Below are positions 52,901-53,075 of a stretch of DNA of 64,000 bases, in pieces. The DNA is from Nemertoderma westbladi. Taxonomy: Eukaryota; Xenacoelomorpha; Nemertodermatida; Nemertodermatidae. Position 1 is the stretch's first letter. Each line of letters begins with the position of its first letter. A model generated the notes under the pieces. The model did not search any database. It was not told where the DNA came from and saw only the letters and a program-made list of their open reading frames with translations. Location: assembly GCA_032718475.1 (NCBI GenBank), contig JAUCBJ010000519.1:32556-96555 (forward strand), read 5' to 3'. The position numbers and the translations under genes were made by a program.

Positions 52901-53075
52901 ACGGCTTCAACACATCGTCGTTATCGGAATCTCCTTCACTCTCATCGGGGAACTCAATTTCCGGCAGCACATCGCTAGGTTCGGCAGCACCGGGGTCCGA
53001 GAGGTTGGGGACGTAGTTCTTGTGAAGAGGTTCGAAGTCATCGTTGTAGAAGGAGTAGATGTTAGCGGGAGCGGT
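1162..53075 (-). CDS. NACHT and WD-repeat protein (NWD1/NWD2-like), 22 exons, 5' partial
   Basis: Spliced model from GT-AG sites and phase matching: 53075-52836, 43680-43557, 43281-43082, 42716-42537, 40072-39939, 39639-39585, 38896-38547, 36885-36705, 29676-29468, 17108-16947, 16094-15920, 15380-15228, 15053-14915, 13386-12960, 12546-12316, 8971-8730, 8202-7991, 7399-7192, 6896-6724, 5559-5331, 3364-3213, 1311-1162. Exons total 4326 nt; all 21 phases fit. Residues count from the first visible exon. Order: acidic N-terminus (1-80), family N-terminal region (about 81-560, with ALSDMQCER, LLGQKYGD and WYSLDE), NACHT (about 583-770; P-loop near 588, Walker B IFIDGLDDL near 676), winged-helix-like segment (about 780-1067), WD40 blades (about 1090-1441). 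The family is STAND NTPases of cytosolic signalling; the ligand is unknown. Introns carry large arrays anchored on splice sites. Family assignment is from remembered conservation, not a search. Start codon lies beyond the right edge; the stop may be bypassed by a GTGAGT donor-like site near 1171. Confidence 0.86.
1746..3229 (-). repeat. 37-nt minisatellite anchored on the exon 21 donor (array A1)
   Basis: About 40 copies. On the minus strand each unit reads GGGGAAACATTCAAAG|GTAAACATTG with a second GTAAAC, the bar marking the real donor at 3212/3213. The unit therefore carries the last 16 exon bases plus the start of the intron. One copy has expanded into a C16 run (2882-2897). Unit length varies by a few bases through changes in the C run. 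Confidence 0.9.
3213..3364 (-). CDS. NWD-like exon 21: WD40 blade, 3' end in an array
   Basis: 152 nt, residues 1342-1392. Reads GTHAMCLSASSVSHTTEISV then WNLET, a WD blade. Acceptor TTTTCCAG|GT, donor TTCAAAG|GTAAAC. The last 16 exon bases are the first copy of the 37-nt unit of the array at 1746-3229. Confidence 0.83.
3412..5331 (-). repeat. 30-nt minisatellite anchored on the exon 20 donor (array A2)
   Basis: About 64 copies fill the intron between exons 20 and 21. On the minus strand each unit includes AGCTAAAAG|GTCAGTGATC, matching the real junction CTAAAG|GTCAGT at 5330/5331. Frequent variants (GATTTGG, TTTTGGC, CACGGACC) recur at irregular intervals, indicating local block duplications. 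Confidence 0.9.
5331..5559 (-). CDS. NWD-like exon 20: WD40 blades, 3' end at an array
   Basis: 229 nt, residues 1266-1341. VIHAFRGSDTAHVRNVRTG and ALDIFSNTNGKHLRTAKG are two blade ends. Acceptor ACATTTTAG|GTA, donor CTAAAG|GTCAGT. The donor is the exon-proximal member of a 30-nt array that fills nearly all of the next intron. Confidence 0.84.
5640..5885 (-). mobile_element. tRNA-derived SINE
   Basis: The minus strand has a tRNA-like head at 5885-5800: TTGGCGTAGTGGTTAAATCC (A-box-like) and GGTCGTGGGTTCGGTCCCC (B box), followed by a body containing CCAGAGGTC and TTTCCTCTGGGGAG. The body recurs in part at 31570-31660, so it is a dispersed family. Located in intron 19. Confidence 0.65.
5886..6424. 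other. intron 19 sequence, nothing recognised
   Basis: AT-rich intron DNA between a SINE and a LINE tail. Short open frames here have no recognisable motif. Confidence 0.5.
6425..6560 (-). mobile_element. LINE 3'-end fragment
   Basis: Minus strand encodes MTFLRRLLKDIGLEDADDL followed by GDRELF, the C-terminus of the same LINE family seen at 8240-8720, 20930-21150 and 24945-25440. Heavily 5'-truncated. Confidence 0.7.
6724..6896 (-). CDS. NWD-like exon 19: WD40 blade
   Basis: 173 nt, residues 1208-1265. With the previous exon gives GAEDQYVVSFFDGTNVMKTWN, a full WD-blade core. Acceptor CCCGTTCAG|AT, donor CTG|GTAGGT at 6723. Without that donor the frame stays open to a stop at 6667, so a short isoform is possible, but phase fit with exon 20 favours splicing. 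Confidence 0.84.
7192..7399 (-). CDS. NWD-like exon 18: WD40 blades
   Basis: 208 nt, residues 1139-1207. Starts IWNIRTGVCIQTL, closing one blade, then ITGYDLTSGTPVF as the end of the next. Acceptor CCTATTAG|ATT, donor GAGG|GTTAGT. Confidence 0.87.
7400..7990. other. intron 17 sequence
   Basis: No gene. A GC-richer patch at 7620-7830 contains imperfect inverted motifs (GGTACCGT on both sides, AGTCTGCAGAC) that look like the relic of a small mobile element, but I cannot name it. Confidence 0.4.
7991..8202 (-). CDS. NWD-like exon 17: start of WD40 domain
   Basis: 212 nt, phase 1 to 0, residues 1068-1138. A proline-rich PPMPCLIPS stretch leads into the first clear WD blade: LIGHKDCLTSVTVSTDGT, then SRDRMLK, which continues as IWN in exon 18. 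Acceptor TTGGTTTAG|GC, donor AAG|GTAACC. Confidence 0.88.
8240..8720 (-). mobile_element. LINE 3'-end fragment directly after exon 16
   Basis: Minus strand reads YNIGGVPLVPPSLRLEQIRL and RFAGLRNENQPVRNLVF, then LKGDWP in a shifted frame and GDRELWRRNFVDK. This is the C-terminus of the family described at 24945-25440, with frameshifts. It begins within about 15 nt of the exon 16 donor and occupies most of intron 16. Confidence 0.78.
8730..8971 (-). CDS. NWD-like exon 16
   Basis: 242 nt, residues 987-1067. Begins KDCLFNFGFVLAKMLAFGYL, followed by LLDEVLKLSRSVLVGDPSQF and QLVGRL, the helical segment between the winged helix and WD repeats. Acceptor TTGTTACAG|G, donor CCCCAG|GTTGGT. The sequence GTTACTAAGGA occurs just before and just after the donor, an imperfect local duplication. 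A truncated LINE tail starts directly downstream. Confidence 0.86.
8972..9981. other. acceptor-side part of intron 15
   Basis: AT-rich. At 9163-9240 two tandem copies of the transposon-end motif GGGGCGAGCCACGAAGTAAG occur (the first diverged). A 63-codon open frame at 9264-9455 on the plus strand has no recognisable motif. Confidence 0.45.
9982..12333 (-). repeat. 24-nt minisatellite anchored on the exon 15 donor (array A3)
   Basis: About 98 copies. On the minus strand the unit is GCTATGGACGCACTCAG|GTGGGTC, with the bar at the real donor 12315/12316. Seventeen bases are exon. Because 24 is divisible by three and the unit lacks stops, the exon frame continues as MDALRWVA repeats until a 22-nt copy near 12220-12240 shifts it. 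A block of 29 units (696 bp) is present twice, marked by the variant ATGGCGTCCATGGC at about 10904 and 11600. Confidence 0.93.
12316..12546 (-). CDS. NWD-like exon 15, 3' end inside a 24-nt array
   Basis: 231 nt, residues 910-986. Starts YLENRDKAPSYHTIVSEYF and ends LRKLQEMSHHLINANAMDAL; the 'R.L.E...HL' helix is typical of NWD proteins. Acceptor CTATCTCACAG|A, donor CTCAG|GTGGGT. The last 17 exon bases are the first copy of a 24-nt unit repeated about 98 times. Confidence 0.85.
12547..12959. other. intron 14, nothing recognised
   Basis: AT-rich intron DNA with no repeat, gene or element that I can identify. Confidence 0.5.
12960..13386 (-). CDS. NWD-like exon 14: end of NACHT and winged-helix region
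   Basis: 427 nt, the largest exon, residues 768-909. Contains SLLYLKASLNE, then MIQSVFQRLEMEFGEATV and RTLGYISANQAGVSTPEL, the family's first helices after the NACHT domain, and ends TVREAASDR. Acceptor GTTACAAAAG|GT; a second AG ten bases downstream (AAAAAG) is less consistent in phase. Donor TAG|GTTAGT. Joined to exon 15 it gives REAASDRYL, strongly conserved in the family. Confidence 0.86.
13387..14914. other. intron 13, nothing recognised
   Basis: About 1.5 kb of AT-rich DNA. A 66-codon plus-strand frame at 14521-14721 is compositionally ordinary and has no motif. Confidence 0.5.
14915..15053 (-). CDS. NWD-like exon 13
   Basis: 139 nt, residues 722-767. Reads IEIPDLENSDVDKIIDNFLL then RGVTLTTEQKASL, fitting the post-sensor region ('I.V..L......I....L...GR.LT..Q'). 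Acceptor TTTTTTAG|ACT, donor CAAG|GTAATT. Confidence 0.86.
15228..15380 (-). CDS. NWD-like exon 12: NACHT Walker B
   Basis: 153 nt, phase 0 both ends, residues 671-721. Begins DYPLVIFIDGLDDL, an intact Walker B (four hydrophobics, Asp, then LDDL), followed by LNWLPRKLAPCVKLIVSC, the sensor-1-type strand. Acceptor GGTTACCAAG|GAT is part of the 15381-15875 array and lacks a long pyrimidine tract. Donor CAG|GTTATT. Confidence 0.88.
15381..15875 (-). repeat. about 42-nt minisatellite anchored on the exon 12 acceptor (array A4)
   Basis: Eleven or so copies make up most of intron 11. Minus-strand unit: GTAACTCATCCCGTTATTTC then TGTTCTAGTTGGTTACCAAG. Each copy starts with GTAACT and ends with CCAAG, so copy boundaries read AAG|GTAACT and the last boundary is the real acceptor CCAAG|GAT at 15380/15381. 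About eight copies carry the exact 14-mer GTTACCTTGGTAAC (plus strand). Confidence 0.9.
15457..15770. promoter_or_regulatory. cluster of X-box-like (RFX) motifs in array A4
   Basis: GTTACCTTGGTAAC, present about eight times, fits the published RFX X-box consensus RTHNYYWTRRNRAC at all 14 positions. RFX factors control ciliary genes in animals. Occurrence inside a minisatellite that also forms splice-site-like boundaries may be coincidence; no promoter is evident nearby. Confidence 0.25.
15920..16094 (-). CDS. NWD-like exon 11: NACHT core
   Basis: 175 nt, residues 612-670. Contains VTIVRLVGVTHASVSIRSLL, matching the family's 'VI.RFLGTS..S..IR.LL' strand-turn-helix after the P-loop. Acceptor TTTATTACAG|T, donor CAG|GTAGGA. 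The 539-nt intron that follows consists largely of one tandem array. Confidence 0.88.
16228..16856. repeat. 28-nt minisatellite in intron 10 (array A5)
   Basis: About 22 copies of GGCAACCCGAAGGCTCCTCT plus CTACCGGA (plus strand). A block of about 198 bp is duplicated: 16267 and 16465 both start CTAACCGGTGCAACCCG. It lies about 90 nt from the exon 10 donor and does not contain that donor, so it is not splice-anchored. Its long open frames on the plus strand follow from the repeat. Confidence 0.88.
16947..17108 (-). CDS. NWD-like exon 10: NACHT P-loop exon
   Basis: 162 nt, residues 558-611. Reads HYPLVLHGNQGCGGKAF: a hydrophobic strand followed by a glycine-rich loop, the site of Walker A. It departs from GxxxxGK[S/T]: the first Gly is one position out and the Ser/Thr is Ala. 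Acceptor TTTTTTTCTAG|A, donor GAG|GTTGGT. Preceded by a 12.4-kb intron. Confidence 0.88.
17109..18177. other. donor-distal part of intron 9
   Basis: AT-rich, no gene. Transposon-end motif TTAGTGGCTCGCCCCACA at 17448-17470 and a second, ATGGCTCGCCCCTAG, at about 17617, both in the inverse orientation to those at 9163-9240. Confidence 0.45.
18178..18530. mobile_element. solo arm related to the foldback element at 30429-31287
   Basis: Shares in the same order: ATATAGTGTC, a C run, TTTTTCTACAAATC, GAAATTTGAAACA, AAAAAGTGTC, ACAAGGATTCCAAATATGTA and GGGCGTTCAAA. Diverged and without the second arm. Confidence 0.65.
18682..18990. repeat. AT-only minisatellite, about 23 nt
   Basis: About 13 copies of AATATTATAATATTAAATAA plus a short A run of varying length. 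The unit is nearly self-complementary (AATATTATAATATT). In intron 9, no link to a splice site. Confidence 0.9.
19456..20607 (+). CDS. unassigned 383-codon ORF antisense within intron 9
   Basis: Open from ATG to TAG with an in-frame stop about 18 nt before the ATG, so it is either a complete ORF or an exon whose acceptor lies inside. The first 120 residues are non-repetitive and basic (PLAEIKSYSQYELASRPK, RKPTSVIRKKVKLREIV). A 34-residue unit (PIENSRKKENVKVLEENQ...) follows twice in tandem, then about 19 copies of a 7-residue unit (DTQRNAT). No signal peptide, membrane span or known domain. GC content is clearly above the flanks. TATAAATAA lies only 12 nt upstream of the ATG and AATAAA about 190 nt after the stop. 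I do not recognise it; it may be a nested gene, an exon of one, or an element ORF. Confidence 0.45.
   Translation: MCFRLAHRQSAYGGYPLAEIKSYSQYELASRPKWDQARHPLADYCANGSDRSPCRVEEGWCRRHDKRAIRKPTSVIRKKVKLREIVNEEPVLNGGIFDEPVTGYRQETDGLQCEPITGVTYMEEFIIQSDTPNGLLRCSPPPIENSRKKENVKVLEENQNIDILEPLFAATNIYKPIENSRKKENVKVLEENQNIYILEPLFAATNIYKPIENLRLSNGECMKNTDTVSDVYQNVTDTQRNATDTQRNASDTQRNGSDTQRNATDTQRNATDTPRNATDTQRNATDTQRNASDTPRNATDTRRNGSDTQWNGTGTQWNGTSTQRNATGTQRNFTGTQMKGTGTQWNGSGTQWNGTGAQRNGTDVYQNVNDTWRNGIICFILHM
20142..20546 (+). repeat. 21-nt minisatellite inside the 19456-20607 ORF
   Basis: About 19 copies of GATACACAAAGGAACGCTAC plus T with base changes but almost no length changes, so all remain in frame. 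Length conservation suggests selection on a protein, or recent expansion. Confidence 0.88.
20930..21150 (-). mobile_element. LINE 3'-end fragment
   Basis: Minus strand reads MTFLRRILKNTGLEDAKDL then GDRELWRCNFVDQ, the C-terminus of the LINE at 24945-25440, ending in a (TAC)n-like tract near 20935. Confidence 0.75.
21180..21279 (+). mobile_element. end fragment of the GTGGGGC-type transposon family
   Basis: CTCAATTTTAATTTGTATCT...GTGTTGCGCGAAGGTCCCAC is the same 3' end as the complete element at 46846-48467 (CTGCGCGAAGGCCCCAC) and as 22880-22955. Truncated on its left side. Confidence 0.6.
21465..22544 (-). repeat. 64-nt array grown from a transposon end (array A8)
   Basis: About 17 copies. 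Minus-strand unit: GTGGGGCGAGCCACGAAGTG, AGTGAGCCTTAGCGTAGGGG, TACCATTAATCAACCTGTCG, TTCT. Its first part is the 5' terminus of the element at 46846-48467 (GTGGGGCGAGCCACGAAG...GAGCCTTAGCG). Copies are 95% or more alike by eye, so amplification is recent. Body-like sequence at 21280-21464 adjoins it. Confidence 0.88.
22770..22980 (+). mobile_element. second truncated end of the GTGGGGC-type family, next to a G21 run
   Basis: Shares TAAATTT, a 'gattttg.gata.a.t.gctcaattttaat.tgtatct' block and TGCGCGAAGG with 21180-21279. The terminus has been replaced by a run of G (22960-22980). Confidence 0.55.
23140..24030 (+). mobile_element. LINE C-terminal fragment, frameshifted
   Basis: Plus-strand pieces read RERLALRYGLTPPGLPAKCE then GCGDAFSTSHALSCKSDGLI, a C..C..H..C knuckle typical of LINE C-termini, then RHDEVREVFGDLIAEV and, in another frame, LIRHLAETLVTKRDGMS and SLCLRGGRRPWR. 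Several frame changes. Related in plan to the element at 40500-41747. Confidence 0.7.
24262..25990. mobile_element. 1.7-kb element with about 24-nt terminal inverted repeats
   Basis: Left end ATGTGTGGCGTCACATAGAA (continuing AGGG.TCAA) is repeated inverted at the right end, CCCTTTCTATGTGACGCCAC ending ACAT. Inside are a roughly 140-bp direct duplication (near 24465 and 24605, marked AAACGGCTAGTTTGATAGCG) and a truncated LINE (24945-25440). No transposase is visible and I see no clear target duplication. Confidence 0.65.
24945..25440 (-). mobile_element. LINE 3'-end fragment, best copy of its family
   Basis: Minus strand: KLKVRLFRAAVVPVLLYGSP (RT thumb region), then LEQNRLRFAGHCFRREDQPV, MTFLRRILKDTGLEDADDLA and GDRELWRRNFVD. 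One stop or frameshift between the parts. Sits inside the 24262-25990 TIR element. Confidence 0.8.
25991..26500. other. intron 9, nothing recognised
   Basis: AT-rich with T runs; no gene or repeat identified. Confidence 0.45.
26501..27200 (+). mobile_element. decayed LINE endonuclease remnant
   Basis: Plus strand in shifting frames: FLGDFNES (EN motif), SVHLQDFISGNGLFSAG, and HILFRRKYRSS followed by LRPFSSDHRVTLD (EN 'SDH' motif). Stops interrupt it. A different family from the next element. Confidence 0.6.
27210..29160 (+). mobile_element. LINE: ORF1 end and ORF2 endonuclease, 3'-truncated
   Basis: 27226-27430 reads VEKCEQIATRFNSYNSFVVT and LWPEGVIAHYW, an ORF1-like end. 27730-28420 is an AP-type endonuclease: IASYNTNSIR, FLQEHMLP, GGLAVLWR, GDFNADIY, then INDHIPLVV in another frame. 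28441-29049 is the EN-RT linker, ending GKNPRDFWKHVKSNT. Reverse transcriptase is missing: the copy ends before it. Confidence 0.75.
29429..29491 (-). repeat. two-copy duplication across the exon 9 donor
   Basis: Minus strand: CGTGACCTATTGTCAGAACAA|GTTAGTAACC followed by CGTGACCTATTGTCAGAAA|GTTAGTTCG. Both copies contain the exon end and a GTTAGT donor. A similar GTTAGTAACACGTGACCTAT lies 8.5 kb away at 20903-20923 in the same intron. Confidence 0.85.
29468..29676 (-). CDS. NWD-like exon 9
   Basis: 209 nt, phase 0 to 2, residues 489-557. Contains NSIVNWSPDGITPSN, and ends EISEHVTYCQN. 'V.WSPDGI.P' and 'H...C' directly before the NACHT domain are typical of NWD proteins. Acceptor TTTGTTTCAG|GTT, donor CAA|GTTAGT. 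The donor sits in a two-copy tandem duplication (29429-29491). Confidence 0.88.
29677..30428. other. intron 8 acceptor side, nothing recognised
   Basis: AT-rich, no gene. A G12 run at 30387-30398. Confidence 0.5.
30429..31287. mobile_element. foldback element with about 300-bp inverted repeats and ATATT target duplication
   Basis: Ends ACACCATGGCCCGTAATATA and, inverted, TATTACGGGTCATGGTGT. The arms (about 30429-30735 and 30940-31287) match over their length, for example CACCGTGGTTGTTACCATGA against TCATGGTAACAACCACGGTG, with a central spacer of about 200 bp. It is flanked on both sides by ATATT (30424-30428 and 31288-31292), a clean 5-bp target duplication. No coding capacity; a non-autonomous DNA element. 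Confidence 0.85.
31384..31458. mobile_element. 75-bp stem-loop / tiny MITE
   Basis: GGTGATTCTCATCAAATCTG and its inverse CAGAATTGATGAGAATCACC flank a loop of about 31 nt; 21 of 22 positions pair. Followed closely by a copy of the GGGGCGAGCCATGAG end motif (31471). Confidence 0.6.
31570..31665 (-). mobile_element. SINE body fragment
   Basis: Shares TATTTCCAGTGCG.TCCC, CCCCAGAGGAAACT and ACTCATTTAG with the SINE at 5640-5885, same orientation, without the tRNA head. Confidence 0.55.
31936..36733 (-). repeat. 44-nt minisatellite anchored on the exon 8 donor (array A7)
   Basis: About 108 copies. Minus-strand unit: AAACAACTACATGCCTTTAT, TAATGCGAAG|GTTCGTTATT, AAAC. The bar is the real donor at 36704/36705. 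About 31 of 44 bases copy the exon end. Variants with +1 (extra T) and +2 (TATAGT) alternate in blocks, giving a higher-order pattern. Confidence 0.93.
36705..36885 (-). CDS. NWD-like exon 8, 3' end inside a 44-nt array
   Basis: 181 nt, residues 428-488. Contains KMVVCTRNIIDIRDNLKDS and DNFLDCIEI, the 'V..R.I..I' strand plus 'F.D' pattern of the family. Acceptor TGTATTCCAG|G, donor GCGAAG|GTTCGT. The last 31 or so exon bases (LHAFINAK) recur in every unit of the 4.8-kb array that follows, so the donor is the first of more than 100 copies. Confidence 0.83.
36896..37240 (+). mobile_element. LINE ORF2 C-terminal fragment
   Basis: Reads LRLNHVHKVYNGKCPNYLKQ, DTHSYSTRAS and FFFNGIKNWNALPNENK, the C-terminal region of CR1/jockey-type LINEs. 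Opposite strand to the gene; begins about 11 nt upstream of the exon 8 acceptor, so its insertion lies against a splice site. Confidence 0.75.
37751..37822 (+). tRNA. tRNA-Trp (CCA)-like gene, possibly degenerate
   Basis: D arm GCGC-AAAGGTA-GCGC, anticodon arm TCTGA-CTCCAGA-TCAGA with anticodon CCA, variable loop AGGCT, T loop TTCGAAT. The acceptor stem GGCTCAG/CTGGTTC has one C-U mismatch and two G-U pairs; the T stem GCGAG/CCCGT has one A-C mismatch. No CCA is encoded. A T5 run follows about 10 nt later as a pol III terminator. The stem defects suggest a pseudogene or a SINE-like copy, but it could be functional. Confidence 0.7.
38283..38351. repeat. perfect 32-bp inverted repeat with 5-nt loop
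   Basis: Left arm TTTTATTCCTAAAGATAGAC then TTTATGCCAGGC (38283-38314), loop AGTGA, right arm its exact complement (38320-38351). No mismatch in 32 bp, so it formed recently or is maintained. Confidence 0.93.
38547..38896 (-). CDS. NWD-like exon 7: conserved N-terminal region
   Basis: 350 nt, residues 312-427. Contains KLGQSFAEVIQTMN, then LKTWYSLDESRVAKGYYLQP and SEAEKYFISDLEKEIK. WY-x-LD, Y-x-LQP and KYFIS are typical of the segment before the NACHT domain in this family. Acceptor GGTTTAG|GATTAC lies inside a 39-nt array (38891-39345); donor AAA|GTTAGT. Confidence 0.87.
38891..39345 (-). repeat. 39-nt minisatellite anchored on the exon 7 acceptor (array A6)
   Basis: About 11 copies. Minus-strand unit: TGTCAATAACAACAACCACC, CCGATTTGGTTAG|GATTAC. 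The bar is the real acceptor at 38896/38897, so six exon bases are copied with the acceptor and upstream region. Confidence 0.9.
39585..39639 (-). CDS. NWD-like exon 6: 55-nt acidic/tyrosine exon
   Basis: Small exon, one base then 18 codons, residues 293-311, TYEDDYYDDYD at its end. Acceptor ACTTTTTAG|CCC, donor GAT|GTAAGT. Phase 2 in and 0 out fit both neighbours. Low complexity makes it less certain than others. Confidence 0.66.
39939..40072 (-). CDS. NWD-like exon 5: lysine-rich linker
   Basis: 134 nt, phase 0 to phase 2, residues 249-292. Encodes KPDGQKKKKETRKQAKN and then a Gly/Leu-rich stretch ending GLKPDGSI. Acceptor TTTATTCTAG|AAA, donor AGA|GTTAGT. This loop is not conserved as far as I can tell, so the call rests on splice sites, phase and position between two family-specific exons. 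Confidence 0.68.
40073..40499. other. intron 4 acceptor side
   Basis: AT-rich apart from the hairpin at 40186-40241. No gene. Confidence 0.45.
40186..40241. repeat. 21-bp inverted repeat around a B-box-like loop
   Basis: ATATCAACCAACCCTATTGG plus G, and the inverse arm with a single mismatch, flank a 14-nt loop. The loop and arm start read GGGTTCGAGCCCC, matching the pol III B box. It could be a collapsed tRNA/SINE relic or a hairpin RNA. Confidence 0.8.
40500..41990 (+). mobile_element. LINE C-terminal ORF with restriction-like endonuclease signature
   Basis: Open frame 40506-41747, 413 codons, uninterrupted. Reads SWDQACLPVRMGGLGI near the start, a Thr/Pro-rich linker, CARCDDPVAPNGLHGLSC (zinc knuckle), then GKRVDGVTMVPWKHGKS, VTWDATVVDPL and AEEKKTAKY. 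RVDG, WD-x-T-x-x-D and E-x-K could form a PD-(D/E)XK nuclease; this is inference. The RT domain is absent, so the copy is 5'-truncated. The 3' UTR continues to about 41990. The intact frame suggests a young insertion; it is antisense to the host gene in intron 4. Confidence 0.78.
41991..42536. other. intron 4 donor side with G and C runs
   Basis: AT-rich, with a G-rich tract at 42206-42229 and C23 at 42491-42513 close to the exon 4 donor. No gene. Confidence 0.5.
42537..42716 (-). CDS. NWD-like exon 4: GQKYGD motif and basic helix
   Basis: 180 nt, phase 0 both ends, residues 189-248. Starts VLLGQKYGDIHLPGFIS; the LLG-x-x-YG-x-x-P pattern is a hallmark of the N-terminal region of NWD proteins. 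A charged helix KKKYDELSEREKKVEKS follows. Acceptor TTGTTGCAG|GTT; donor GGG|GTTGGT. The donor-side end is less certain because the intron begins in GC-rich DNA next to a C23 run (42491-42513). Confidence 0.8.
42750..42830 (+). mobile_element. possible tRNA-like SINE head
   Basis: CTCTGGCAGTCAGTCGCC resembles an A-box region and GCGGTTCAAATCCG a B box at suitable spacing. Low confidence. Confidence 0.3.
43082..43281 (-). CDS. NWD-like exon 3: conserved N-terminal region
   Basis: 200 nt, residues 122-188. Reads DMQCERTILYEKTLPNLIE then CRGYDLQVYDLKNSQAD, matching the family pattern of an ER-x-L helix followed by a 'G.D.QV.DLR' strand. Acceptor TTCTTTACAG|AC, donor CTG|GTTAGT followed directly by a second GTTAGT. 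It ends TSLYL, which runs into VLLGQKYGD of exon 4. Confidence 0.88.
43380..43445 (-). mobile_element. tRNA-derived SINE head
   Basis: Minus strand: GGATGGCCCAACGTGTAGGT (A-box-like) and GAGTTCGATCCCGCCTGGGC (B box) within about 45 nt, as in degenerate tRNA-derived SINEs. Intron 2. Confidence 0.5.
43557..43680 (-). CDS. NWD-like exon 2
   Basis: 124 nt, phase 0 in and phase 1 out, residues 81-121. It ends in TNIVSLYVCSALS, which joins DMQCER in the next exon to give the family's beta-strand plus 'S..SDM..ER' motif. Acceptor TTTTTCTCAG|ACG, donor AGTG|GTAAGT, one of the few textbook donors here. A CR1-like LINE and its nested element fill the 9.2-kb intron before it. Confidence 0.86.
43681..44660. 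other. intron 1 acceptor side
   Basis: No gene. Contains an AAGTA-type microsatellite (44281-44345) and C runs at 44535-44555 and about 44589-44599. Confidence 0.5.
46846..48467. mobile_element. 1,622-bp non-autonomous element with GTGGGGC inverted ends, nested in LINE ORF2
   Basis: Left end GTGGGGCGAGCCACGAAGTT, right end GTGCTGCGCGAAGGCCCCAC: 7-bp terminal inverted repeats. Flanked by TT on both sides (46844-46845, 48468-48469). Removing the element and one TT rejoins the LINE frame exactly, which proves the borders. Inside: (GTC)n at 46920-46983, then three 315-bp tandem repeats starting near 46982, 47297 and 47612, a diverged fourth from 47927, and a G24 run (48129-48152). No ORF for a transposase. 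Confidence 0.88.
46982..47926. repeat. three 315-bp tandem repeats inside the nested element
   Basis: Starts at 46982, 47297 and 47612 (CGTTACGATTTTGACATGCT), nearly identical; a degenerate fourth follows. Each contains CCGCTAGAGGGCCA twice. Internal tandem repeats recall non-autonomous rolling-circle elements of molluscs and flies, but the inverted ends and TT duplication argue for another class. Confidence 0.88.
50258..51605 (-). pseudogene. LINE ORF1, frameshifted
   Basis: First frame 51605-50934 starts MGRNRNKRNGKLPNPSSFNN, has long helices (LSKNIKELVNFELEKLSHDL) and ends LATRQDNLEQYSRRNCL, the coiled-coil to RRM boundary motif of many LINE ORF1 proteins. The next frame reads IEIDRCHRLSKPLPG and VIVKFVRYYTRT, then an in-frame TAA, then VISNAFRLRG, STFISESLTKERYSRL and a Pro/His-rich tail ending at 50258. 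One frameshift near 50938 and one stop near 50709 disable it. Confidence 0.75.
51720..52835. other. intron 1 donor side, nothing recognised
   Basis: Moderately AT-rich. Short frames on both strands show no motif. The LINE 5' end lies near 51610-51720. Confidence 0.5.
52836..53075 (-). CDS. NWD-like exon 1 of the window: acidic N-terminal segment
   Basis: 240 nt, phase 0 at both ends, residues 1-80. It begins TAPANIYSFYNDDFEP and is rich in Asp, Glu, Ser and Pro, with a run ESEGDSDNDD. Acceptor CTACCCCACAG|ACC; donor AAG|GTTGGT. Its first 30 nt are one copy of the 36-nt unit that fills the rest of the window to the right, so the true acceptor is only the exon-proximal one of hundreds. No start codon in frame, so upstream exons are expected. 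Confidence 0.75.
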